Shown piece by piece: positions 16,774 through 24,121 of a stretch of 64,000 bases of DNA. Within the stretch, counting starts at the first letter, position 1; every line of letters starts with the position of its first letter. A program made the position numbers and the translations under genes. This stretch comes from Acidaminobacterium chupaoyuni (GTDB taxonomy: Bacteria; Bacillota; Clostridia; Oscillospirales; Butyricicoccaceae), in the NCBI GenBank assembly GCA_047936785.1, contig CP176394.1; one strand, written 5' to 3'. The notes under the pieces are model-generated. The model worked only from the letters and a program-made list of their open reading frames with translations, searched no databases and was not told the DNA's origin.

Positions 16774-17804
16774 TCGTTCACCTGAATACGCAGTTTTTTC
16801 CCGATCAAATCGATTTTCGGATTCTTTACGATCAATTCTTCGCCGGTGAGCCCCGATAGAACTTCCACTTGGCTTTCAAGCTCATATCCGGTGATGATCG
16901 GCAGTTTTATCGCCGTATGATTTTTTCCCACCGCCAAAACAAATTCTTTGCCGTTGTTATCCTGCAGAATGCTGGAATAAGGCAGCAGCAAAACCTGATT
17001 GCGCTCATCTACATTGACCTGCGCGGAAGCGGAATAACCCGGCCGAAGCAGATTTTGGGTGTTATCAACGGCGATAACCACCTCGGTTTTCACTTCCTGT
17101 TGCTGCAATAAGACAGAGCCCGCTTTTGCATAAGGCGCAATCGAATCGATTGTTCCGTAAAACTGCTGATTCGGCAGCGCATCAAAAGTGATGGTGGCCT
17201 GATGACCATTCTTTAATTTTGACAGATTATCTTCGCTCACCTGTGCTTTGACCTGCATTTTTGAAAGATCCGCAAGCCCGATGCAGGGCACAAAAGGTGA
17301 AGCAGCTTCCCCCTCACGGCAAAAAATATCCATCACCGTTCCGTCGATGGGGGCTGTAATGGTGATGGATTCTTCCCGGGTCTCTTTTGTGCCCTGAAAA
17401 TTGCCCACTGCTTTTGAAAGCAGCGTCTGGTTTTCTTTAGAAATTTCACCGTCGGAAGCATCCTCCATCAAGATGGTCAAAAGCTCCTGCGCGCCCGTTT
17501 GAACCGCCTGCCTTGCCTGATCCAGGCTTACATCTTTACGAATGGTGAAAAGTTCCTGCCCCTGTTTCACCTGCTGCCCCTGACGAACATAGATCTGCTC
17601 GACCACAGCAAACGAATCGGTGTAAACTTTCGCCTCTTTCGCCGAACACGCGATTCCTTTCATATTGACAGAATGATAAATATCGCTTCTTTCGCAAAGC
17701 GATACTTCTGCCGAATGTTCCTTGCTTTGTTCATATATCGGGCTGCTGTAATACATTCCCGCCACCAATGCTCCTGTGATGAGCACACTAACGATTCCCT
17801 TCAT
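16770..17804 (-). CDS. MacA/HlyD-like efflux adaptor (membrane fusion protein)
   Basis: A 344-aa protein with an N-terminal membrane anchor (MKGIVSVLITGALVAGMYY), a split biotinyl-lipoyl domain (VEQIYVRQGQQVKQGQELFTI and ITAPIDGTVMDIFCREGEAA) separated by a short helical hairpin, and a beta-barrel (LPNQQFYGTIDSIAPYA) followed by a C-terminal membrane-proximal domain. It should bridge the MacB-like permease outside the membrane. It overlaps that gene by four bases (ATGA), implying coupled translation. Confidence 0.87.
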   Translation of the reverse strand: MKGIVSVLITGALVAGMYYSSPIYEQSKEHSAEVSLCERSDIYHSVNMKGIACSAKEAKVYTDSFAVVEQIYVRQGQQVKQGQELFTIRKDVSLDQARQAVQTGAQELLTILMEDASDGEISKENQTLLSKAVGNFQGTKETREESITITAPIDGTVMDIFCREGEAASPFVPCIGLADLSKMQVKAQVSEDNLSKLKNGHQATITFDALPNQQFYGTIDSIAPYAKAGSVLLQQQEVKTEVVIAVDNTQNLLRPGYSASAQVNVDERNQVLLLPYSSILQDNNGKEFVLAVGKNHTAIKLPIITGYELESQVEVLSGLTGEELIVKNPKIDLIGKKLRIQVNE

Positions 17805-17886
17805 TTTTACACCGCCTTTTGTTTTGTTCTTATATTTTGCATATTTTCGGTCAGAATATTTGCATCAAACAAAAGGAGGAAAATTT

Positions 17887-18012
17887 TTGAGTATTTTTTG
17901 CAGCGAAGATCTGTGCATCTATAATTCCGAAGGGGAATGCAGTTTGCGGCGCGCGGTTTCTTTTGGTCAGCCTGGCGGGGCTTGCGCCTATTATGTGAAA
18001 AAATGCAAATAA
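17887..18012 (+). CDS. 41-aa cysteine-rich small protein
   Basis: A short frame starting at TTG 17887 with a near-perfect AAAGGAGG site seven bases upstream and a strong terminator overlapping its stop. The predicted peptide has Cys at 5, 10, 18, 33 and 40 and reads C-x4-C-x7-C...GGACAYYVKKCK. I do not recognise the family with certainty; the spacing suggests metal binding or disulfides. It is divergent from the MacA-like gene, whose start lies 82 bases away. Evidence for translation is the ribosome binding site, the terminator and the unbiased coding look. Confidence 0.65.
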   Translation: MSIFCSEDLCIYNSEGECSLRRAVSFGQPGGACAYYVKKCK

Positions 18013-18057
18013 ACAGAAGGCACAGATCTCGAAATGACGATCTGTGCCTTCTGTTTT
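18011..18057. terminator. Bidirectional terminator between the Cys-rich gene and radA
   Basis: AAACAGAAGGCACAGATC and GATCTGTGCCTTCTGTTTT give an 18-bp stem with a ten-base loop. It starts within the stop codon of the small plus-strand gene and lies 13 bases after the radA stop. Confidence 0.92.
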
Positions 18058-18069
18058 GAAAATGGCCAA

Positions 18070-19428
18070 TCAAAAAGAAGCTTTGATCGCTTCTTTGATT
18101 GTTTTCACAGGGATGATCTCGAGGCCGTCGGGAACATCGATGCCGTCTACGCAAGCGGCCGGCAGAATACATTTTTGAAAACCCAGCCGGCGGATTTCGC
18201 GCAGGCGCAAAGAAGCGCCCGAAACGGCGCGAAGCTCGCCCGAAAGGCCGATTTCGCCAAACATGGCCGTCTGAGGGTTCACCGGCCGTTCCAAATAGCT
18301 TGAGGCGATAGCCACCGCGACGGCCAGATCGACGGCAGGCTCATCGATGCGCAGCCCGCCCACCACATTGATATAAGAATCATAATTGCTCAGCAAAAGG
18401 CCCGCCCGTTTTTCTAAAATAGCCAGCAAAAGCACCGCGCGGTTATAATCAATGCCGGCAGCCATTCTTCGGGCCGACCCATAGGCCGTTTTGGTGACAA
18501 GCCCCTGCACTTCAGCCAGCAAAGGCCTTGTCCCTTCCAGCGTGCAGGCGATACAGCTGCCCGTGGAATCTTCCGGGCGGCCGGCGATCAGCGCGGCGGA
18601 GGGGTTTTGAATTTCCATCAATCCCGCCTGAGCCATCTCAAACATGCCGATTTCGTTGGTGGAGCCAAAACGGTTTTTAGCGGCCCTGAGCATTCTGTGC
18701 GCCGCATATTTTTCCCCTTCAAAATAAAGCACGGTATCAACCATATGCTCTAAAACCTTCGGCCCCGCAATACCGCCGTCTTTATTGACATGCCCCACCA
18801 GAAAAGTGGAAATGCCGCTGGTTTTGGCATATTGCATAAACGCCATGGTGCTTTCCCTCACCTGCGCGATACTGCCGGGCAAAGCATCACCGCCGCCGCG
18901 AATGGTCTGGATGGAATCGATGATTAAAACGCCCGGTTTCAGTTGATTGGCCGATTGAAAGATCTGTTCCAGATCTGTTTCGGGCAGCACCATCAAATTT
19001 TTATTCACTGCGCCGATCCTTTGCGCGCGCATGCGAATCTGTGACAGTGATTCTTCTCCCGTAACATAAAGCACGACCATGTGTTCCGAAAGATTTTTGC
19101 AGGCCTGCAAAAGAAGGGTCGATTTGCCGATGCCGGGTTCGCCGGCCACCAGCACCAAAGAACCTACCACCACGCCGCCGCCCAGCACACGGTCAAATTC
19201 TTCGATCTGCGTGCTGATGCGCTGATCGGAATCCCGATCGATCTCGCTGATGGGAACCGGCGCCGAAGCTGAAAGCGGGCGCAGAAAACCGGCTGCGGCG
19301 TTATTCTTTTCTTCTTTTACAGTCATCTCGCTCAAAGTGTTCCACTCGCCGCAAGAAGGGCATTTTCCAAGCCATTTTGCCGTTTCATATCCGCATTCGG
19401 AACATACATAAACAGTCTTTTTTTTCAA
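18070..19428 (-). CDS. radA: DNA repair protein RadA
   Basis: RadA is a hexameric DnaB-like/RecA-like helicase that drives branch migration in recombination. The 452-aa protein has the N-terminal zinc finger (Cys 9, 12, 23, 26), Walker A GEPGIGKST at 96-104, the RadA-specific KNRFG motif, and a C-terminal Lon-protease-like domain (AVAVAIASSYLERPV, FGEIGLSGELRAV). All motifs are intact. It is followed upstream by cwlD at 16 bases, so the two are probably one transcript. Confidence 0.96.
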   Translation of the reverse strand: MKKKTVYVCSECGYETAKWLGKCPSCGEWNTLSEMTVKEEKNNAAAGFLRPLSASAPVPISEIDRDSDQRISTQIEEFDRVLGGGVVVGSLVLVAGEPGIGKSTLLLQACKNLSEHMVVLYVTGEESLSQIRMRAQRIGAVNKNLMVLPETDLEQIFQSANQLKPGVLIIDSIQTIRGGGDALPGSIAQVRESTMAFMQYAKTSGISTFLVGHVNKDGGIAGPKVLEHMVDTVLYFEGEKYAAHRMLRAAKNRFGSTNEIGMFEMAQAGLMEIQNPSAALIAGRPEDSTGSCIACTLEGTRPLLAEVQGLVTKTAYGSARRMAAGIDYNRAVLLLAILEKRAGLLLSNYDSYINVVGGLRIDEPAVDLAVAVAIASSYLERPVNPQTAMFGEIGLSGELRAVSGASLRLREIRRLGFQKCILPAACVDGIDVPDGLEIIPVKTIKEAIKASF

Positions 19429-19444
19429 ACGATATTTCCTCCTG

Positions 19445-20176
19445 TCAGGTCCGCTGCGCTAAAAAGCACAAATAAGATGACACGATTGCCAAGGATCCTT
19501 TTTTTTGATAATCTGCTTTGGTCAACAAAGCGGCTTCTTCCGGGTTGGAAAGAAAACCGCATTCGGCGATGACTGCCGGCGAGGTGATCTTTTGCATAAT
19601 ATAGATAGAAGACGGCGCGGGTTTCGCCCTGCGGTTATTTCCCGGGTTCAGCGCCACACGCAAAGCTTCCTGCATCAACAGCGCCAAGTTTTCGGAATCC
19701 CCGCTTTTCAGCCCATAAAACACCTGTGCGCCGCTGTATTTTGCTTGTTCAAATTCATTCATATGGATACTGATGAAATCGCTGTCTTGATATTTTTCGG
19801 CCACCTGCACACGGCCATAAAGATCATTTTGCTTGTTTTTGCGAATGGAGACCCCTTCTTCATAAAGCAAAGTGGAATCATCATCGCGCGTCATAACGGT
19901 TTCAACACCGCAAAATTTCATCAAACCGCGTATTCTGTTTGTGATCTCTAAATTCAGATCTTTTTCACAGATCCCGGCCGCCGAAACCGCGCCGCTGTCC
20001 ATTCCTCCGTGGCCCGCATCCAGAATCACCTGTGGTTTTCGAACATACATTCTGGCAAGAGCGGCCTGTTTTTGCTGCGCAGCCCCCTTTTCATAAGCCA
20101 TAAAACCGATGAAACCGATCACCAGCAATAAAAGAACTCCGCCGATGGCAGGGTTATGTTTTTTTCGAAAATGCAT
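19445..20176 (-). CDS. cwlD: N-acetylmuramoyl-L-alanine amidase CwlD
   Basis: CwlD removes stem peptides from muramic acid so that muramic-delta-lactam can form in the spore cortex. The 243-aa protein has an N-terminal membrane/signal helix (11-27) and an Amidase_3 domain with DAGHGG (53-58), the ISIHMNEF zinc/catalytic segment and the terminal VIAECGFLSNPEEA. Length and the CwlD-type AKYSGAQVFY segment favour CwlD over vegetative amidases. GGAGG precedes the ATG by seven bases. It marks the organism as a spore former. Confidence 0.9.
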   Translation of the reverse strand: MHFRKKHNPAIGGVLLLLVIGFIGFMAYEKGAAQQKQAALARMYVRKPQVILDAGHGGMDSGAVSAAGICEKDLNLEITNRIRGLMKFCGVETVMTRDDDSTLLYEEGVSIRKNKQNDLYGRVQVAEKYQDSDFISIHMNEFEQAKYSGAQVFYGLKSGDSENLALLMQEALRVALNPGNNRRAKPAPSSIYIMQKITSPAVIAECGFLSNPEEAALLTKADYQKKGSLAIVSSYLCFLAQRT

Positions 20177-20187
20177 TCCGGCCCCTC

Positions 20188-20221
20188 CTTTTTTTCTATG
20201 TATACGCGCATAGAAAAAAAG
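20188..20221 (-). terminator. Terminator between the ComB-like gene and cwlD
   Basis: CTTTTTTTCTATG and CATAGAAAAAAAG form a 13-bp, AT-rich stem with an eight-base loop immediately after the ComB-like stop at 20232 and before the cwlD ribosome binding site. The T-rich arm itself serves as the tail. Confidence 0.7.
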
Positions 20222-20231
20222 AAGAACGCTT

Positions 20232-20927
20232 TTAAGGCACGAAAACGGGTTCGATATATTTCAGACCGCTTTCATCCTTTTGAACAGGCAAAGCAAAAGA
20301 AAACCTGTCGAACATCGTGCAGAGATCAAAATCCTCACGGGGGGCAAAGGATTGGTCGGCTTCAATAAAGAAGCGCCGGCCATCTGTTTGACGCATCGTT
20401 TCGATGGCTTTCTGCTGATCGAAGGGTTCCTCTAACAACAGGGATCGAATATATTCCGCGCAGAAGGTATCTTCTGTGGTGGGTCTGCGGCAGGCCAGCC
20501 CCATGCAGACCAGGCTCACATGCTCCGGCTTCAGCGATTTGATATATTCTGCCGTGGCGCGGGCGTTTACAAGCGCGCCGGCCAGCAAAACATCGGCATG
20601 AACGGCATTTTCAAGCCCCTGGGTTCCGGCGCTGGTGGTATGAACCATTGTTTTGCCGCGCACATCGCTTTTGGCTATTTCAAAAGGCGAGTTGCCAAAA
20701 TCGCAGCCCTCCTGCTTCTTCCCTTCCCGTTCGCCGCAAAGCAGATAATCGGGATGCTGTTTTTTCATTCCATAAGCAATATCCATGCTGCCAACGGGAT
20801 AGATCCGCTTCATCCCCTGGGCAAAAGCATAGCTTTCAACACTATAGGCGCGAAAAACATCGATGACAACGGTAACGCCCCGTGCCTCGCGCGCACCTTC
20901 CAATAATTGATGGATCGTTACTTCCAT
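20232..20927 (-). CDS. 2-phosphosulfolactate phosphatase (ComB family)
   Basis: A 231-aa member of the ComB phosphatase family, which converts 2-phosphosulfolactate to sulfolactate. Recognisable segments are the early VVIDVFRAYSVESYAFAQG, GEREGKKQEGCDFGNSPFE and the TTSAGTQGLENA motif, followed by CMGLACRRPTTEDTFCAEYI. In archaea it serves coenzyme M synthesis; in Bacillus sulfolactate accumulates in spores, the more likely context here. No comA or comC homologue is nearby. The start at 20927 follows AAGGAG. Confidence 0.85.
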   Translation of the reverse strand: MEVTIHQLLEGAREARGVTVVIDVFRAYSVESYAFAQGMKRIYPVGSMDIAYGMKKQHPDYLLCGEREGKKQEGCDFGNSPFEIAKSDVRGKTMVHTTSAGTQGLENAVHADVLLAGALVNARATAEYIKSLKPEHVSLVCMGLACRRPTTEDTFCAEYIRSLLLEEPFDQQKAIETMRQTDGRRFFIEADQSFAPREDFDLCTMFDRFSFALPVQKDESGLKYIEPVFVP

Positions 20928-20970
20928 GGTATAAACTCCTTCCGAGCGATTTAAATTTATCCACAATAAT

Positions 20971-20998
20971 AGAGTATTCTTTTTGTGCGAGATGTCAA
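20971..20998 (-). promoter_or_regulatory. Probable promoter of the ComB-like gene
   Basis: A perfect -35 TTGACA (20993-20998, minus strand), a 16-bp spacer and TACTCT (20971-20976). It lies about 45 bases upstream of the start codon. The -10 is weak. Confidence 0.5.
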
Positions 20999-21072
20999 GT
21001 TTTAATTTCCGCGAATCTTTTGGGGCGGGCTCATCTTTTTTTCACCGCCGAAGAATATTTGAATATCATGTA

Positions 21073-21088
21073 TTGAAGGCAACTTCAA
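21073..21088. promoter_or_regulatory. Inverted repeat upstream of the split gene
   Basis: TTGAAG-GCAA-CTTCAA, a perfect 6+4+6 inverted repeat, lies 12 bases upstream of the AGGAGG site of the split gene's 5' part. It could be an operator or a small mRNA hairpin close to the ribosome binding site. Confidence 0.35.
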
Positions 21089-21111
21089 ATACTTTTCAGG
21101 AGGTTAATCTG

Positions 21112-21255
21112 ATGCCTGATAAGGTTTCACCGGGCCCGTTGTGCGGCAATCATCCGCCAAAAGAGGCTGTTTGCATCCATACCCGCAAAGTTTATGACTC
21201 CTGCCGTGAACGGGAATCAACGCTTTATAAGAAAACCGAAACAAAAAACGGATGA
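21112..21255 (+). CDS. Split conserved clostridial Cys-containing protein, 5' part
   Basis: AGGAGG eight bases upstream supports ATG 21112. Codons 1-32 (to 21207) encode the start of a conserved clostridial protein, including KEAVCIHTRKVYDSCR. The frame then enters the left recombinase end and continues with 15 unrelated codons (ERESTLYKKTETKNG) to a TGA inside the ligA terminator. The missing continuation DKECLQDLRVYLT is at 40713 and downstream, in the same orientation and phase. The joined protein has 281 residues. I recall relatives being labelled hydroxymyristoyl-ACP dehydratase, which the sequence does not support; the function is unknown. Confidence 0.85.
   Translation: MPDKVSPGPLCGNHPPKEAVCIHTRKVYDSCRERESTLYKKTETKNG
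21183..21234 (+). other. attL-like site of the serine recombinase (left junction)
   Basis: The crossover dinucleotide GA is at 21208-21209. To the left lies the interrupted gene (B half, TTTATGACTCCTGCCGT). To the right is the P' half: ACGGG at 21210-21214, six bases, then CGCTTTATAAGAAA at 21221-21234. The P' half is the mirror image of the P half at 40688-40712. Half-site lengths of 25 bp are taken from that symmetry. Confidence 0.85.
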
Positions 21256-21272
21256 CAAAAACCGTCACCCGT
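21242..21272 (-). terminator. ligA terminator
   Basis: On the minus strand ACGGGTGAC and GTCATCCGT (one mismatch) form a stem followed by TTTTTTG. It lies ten bases past the ligA stop codon and overlaps the stop codon of the plus-strand 5' gene fragment. Confidence 0.8.
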
Positions 21273-21281
21273 TTCTGTATA

Positions 21282-23264
21282 TCAACTCTTTTGGATCATT
21301 TCGGCGAACTCTTCTTCTGTAAGCACAGAAACGCCTAATTTTTGGGCTTTATCCAGCTTGCTGCCCGCGTCTTCACCTGCCAGCACATAATCGGTTTTAG
21401 CGGAGACCGAAGAAGATACTTTTCCGCCGAAGCTTTCGATCAATTTTGAAGCTTCGCTGCGCTTATATTTACTCAAAGTACCTGTCAAAACAAAGGTTTT
21501 GCCGGCCAGAAGATCGCTCACTCTGGAATCCGGCTGGGTCATCTGCACACCGGCTTCCTGCAGTTTATGGATCAGATGTCGGCCCTGCTCGCTATGCAGC
21601 CATTGAAACAGGCTTTCGGCGGTTTTCCCGCCGATATCGTTCAGCTGCGTCAGTTCTTCGATCTCAGCCTGCTGCAAAGCTTCCATAGTGTGAAAATGTT
21701 CCGCCAAAAGCTTTGCTGTTTTCTGGCCCACCTGTCGAATTCCCAGCGCATAGAGCAATTTTTCAAGAGCGTTTTGCTTGGAAGCTTCAATTTTCATCAG
21801 GAGGTTGGAAGCGGATTTTTCGCCCATGCCTTTTAAAGACGCCACATCCTGCGCTTGCAGCGTATAGAGATCGGCTTGAGAATGGATCAGCCCTGCTTCG
21901 AGCAAAAGCCTTACCAAAGCCGGCCCCAAGCCTTCAATATCCATTGCGTCGCGCGTTGCGAAATGAATGATGTTGCGTGTCAGCTGGGCAGGGCATTCCG
22001 CGCCTGTGCACCGAATGGCGGCTTCTTCGTCATCTTCCGTCACAGGTGCGCCGCAGACAGGGCAAAACTTCGGCATCTCATAAATAGGCAGTTCTTCTGT
22101 TCGTTTCTCCATGACCGCCCCAACGATCTCAGGAATGATCTCACCGGCTTTCCTTACGCGAACGATATCGCCGATGCGGATATCCTTGCTTCGAATAAAT
22201 TCCTGGTTATGCAGTGTGGCTCTTGAAACCGAGGTTCCCGCAAGACGCACAGGCTCCAGCACCGCATTCGGGGTCAGAACGCCCGTTCTTCCCACTTGAA
22301 TCGTAATATCCAGCAGTTTTGTTTCTTTGATCTCCGGGGGATATTTATAAGCCACCGCCCAGCGCGGGGCTTTCGCCGTGCTGCCCAGCGCATCACGATA
22401 ACGAAGCTGATCGACTTTGATCACGATGCCATCGATGCCAAAGCTTAACGAATCGCGAGTGTTGCCCACTTCTTCAATAAAGCCGATGATCTCTTCCATC
22501 TTATTGGTAAGAAGCGATGGTGCCACCACGGGAAAGCCCATTTTTCTTAAATAGGCAAAGGTTTCGGAATGACGCTCGAATGATAGTTCCTCGGCGTTTT
22601 GCAGGTTGAAGCATAAAATGGATAAACCGCGGCGGGCAACGACCGCCGGATCCAGCTGGCGCAGAGAACCGGCCGCCGCGTTTCTCGGGTTTGCAAACAG
22701 CGGCAGTTCCTCTTCTTCACGCTGAGCATTCACCTTTTCAAAAGAAGAAGTCGGCATATACACTTCGCCGCGCACCACAAGGCGTTCAAACTCGGTGGCG
22801 ATCTTTAACGGGATCGCGTGGATCGTGCGCAGGTTCTGTGTGATATCTTCGCCGATCACACCGTTTCCGCGGGTGGCGCCCTGAAAAAAGCTGCCCCCAC
22901 GGTAATCTAAAGCGACTGACAGGCCGTCGATTTTGACTTCTACGGAATATTCCGCATCCGGATATTCCCCTTTGATCCGTTCGTCAAATTCCCGAAGCTC
23001 TTCATAGGAAAACACATCCTGCAGGCTTTCCATGGGATAATCATGGCGAACCTCTGAAAATTCGGGAAGCGGCGCCCCGCCGATGCGTTTGCTGGGGGAA
23101 TCTTCCCGCGCAAACTGCGGATATTCTTTTTCGAGGGCGCGCAGCTGCTGCATCATCTGATCATATTCATAATCGGTGATTTCCGGCGCATCCTCGATAT
23201 AATATTTTCGAGAATGATAAATCATTTGATCCGTCAGTTCGTCAATTCTTTTTTGAATATCCAT
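21282..23264 (-). CDS. ligA: NAD-dependent DNA ligase LigA
   Basis: LigA seals nicks in replication and repair using NAD+. The 660-aa protein is complete: the Ia NAD-binding domain, the adenylation motif VEVKIDGLS with Lys 111, an OB fold, the zinc finger CPVCGAP...CTGAECPAQL, four helix-hairpin-helix motifs and a C-terminal BRCT domain (from LAGKTFVLTGTL). In most bacteria it is essential. It lies immediately inside the left attachment site, which makes regulated excision of this segment paradoxical. yunB is 17 bases upstream. Confidence 0.97.
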   Translation of the reverse strand: MDIQKRIDELTDQMIYHSRKYYIEDAPEITDYEYDQMMQQLRALEKEYPQFAREDSPSKRIGGAPLPEFSEVRHDYPMESLQDVFSYEELREFDERIKGEYPDAEYSVEVKIDGLSVALDYRGGSFFQGATRGNGVIGEDITQNLRTIHAIPLKIATEFERLVVRGEVYMPTSSFEKVNAQREEEELPLFANPRNAAAGSLRQLDPAVVARRGLSILCFNLQNAEELSFERHSETFAYLRKMGFPVVAPSLLTNKMEEIIGFIEEVGNTRDSLSFGIDGIVIKVDQLRYRDALGSTAKAPRWAVAYKYPPEIKETKLLDITIQVGRTGVLTPNAVLEPVRLAGTSVSRATLHNQEFIRSKDIRIGDIVRVRKAGEIIPEIVGAVMEKRTEELPIYEMPKFCPVCGAPVTEDDEEAAIRCTGAECPAQLTRNIIHFATRDAMDIEGLGPALVRLLLEAGLIHSQADLYTLQAQDVASLKGMGEKSASNLLMKIEASKQNALEKLLYALGIRQVGQKTAKLLAEHFHTMEALQQAEIEELTQLNDIGGKTAESLFQWLHSEQGRHLIHKLQEAGVQMTQPDSRVSDLLAGKTFVLTGTLSKYKRSEASKLIESFGGKVSSSVSAKTDYVLAGEDAGSKLDKAQKLGVSVLTEEEFAEMIQKS

Positions 23265-23281
23265 AATATTTTTCCCATTCT

Positions 23282-24001
23282 TTAATTTTGCAAGTTAAAA
23301 TATTTTTCGGTTGCCTCATCATCGGCGTCTTCGATATAAGTATAGCTTTCCGGAACAGAACCGATCAATACCGTTTCGGCGATGGAAACCTGGCTGGTAA
23401 CTTCTACCTTGGCAGATGCGCCCGGCAGAAGCATGCTCATATCCACATGGGTCTCAATAATGATCTGGTGGCGCGTCTGGTTGATGCCTGCGTTGGTGAA
23501 CACGCTGAGAAAGTTCGCGGAAGCGCTGCCCAGCGGCATCAATTTCACCGCAATACGCGGCCCTCTTCCATAAAAAATATCCCCTTTCACCAAATTGCCG
23601 ATGGGGATTAAAACAACGGAAGATTCCACTTGCCCCAAATGATCTGTAATGCGCGCGATCACGCGCGATTTCAAGGTATTGATTTTGATGATATCCGTTT
23701 TAACGGCTAAAATCTGGTTCTTATCATCTTTTTCAAATAAAATGATGTTTTTATATTCTTCTGAATTTTCTTCCAGTTCTTCGCTGACGGCGTCATTGAT
23801 CGCGCGGGTGGCGATATAGCGGGCTTTGGCTTCTGCAATTTCAGAAATCAAAGGCCGCAGGCGCAGGTTGGCCGTCAGAAAAAAAGTGGTGGCGCAAATG
23901 GAAAGCGCGATCACCCATAGAAAAACAGGATGATATCGCTGCATACGCCGGTAATGAAACCGCTGTATGATTTTTTGTTTGTGATAACGCCGTTTTTTCA
24001 T
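23282..24001 (-). CDS. yunB: Sporulation protein YunB
   Basis: A 239-aa protein with a basic N-terminus, one membrane helix (about 28-48) and an extracytoplasmic domain with RAINDAVSEEL, ITDHLGQVESSVVLIPIGNL and the family's QTRHQIIIETHVDMSMLLPG. YunB is required for efficient sporulation in B. subtilis; its biochemical role is not known. Its stop lies 17 bases before the ligA start, so ligA may be co-transcribed. A GGGAG site lies 12 bases before the ATG, slightly long spacing. Confidence 0.88.
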   Translation of the reverse strand: MKKRRYHKQKIIQRFHYRRMQRYHPVFLWVIALSICATTFFLTANLRLRPLISEIAEAKARYIATRAINDAVSEELEENSEEYKNIILFEKDDKNQILAVKTDIIKINTLKSRVIARITDHLGQVESSVVLIPIGNLVKGDIFYGRGPRIAVKLMPLGSASANFLSVFTNAGINQTRHQIIIETHVDMSMLLPGASAKVEVTSQVSIAETVLIGSVPESYTYIEDADDEATEKYFNLQN

Positions 24002-24085
24002 TGGCTACATCATTCTCCCTTAAGCCACGGAATTCGATGCGCTCGGCTTTATCACCATTATATGAAAAATAAATCTAAAAAGTGC

Positions 24086-24111
24086 AAAAGCCGCCCCGAA
24101 AGGCGGCTTTT
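24086..24111 (-). terminator. Terminator of the ispH-rpsA operon
   Basis: AAAAGCCGCC and GGCGGCTTTT form a ten-base arm hairpin with a six-base loop, ten bases after the ispH-rpsA stop codon. Confidence 0.88.
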
Positions 24112-24121
24112 GGTAATTTTC

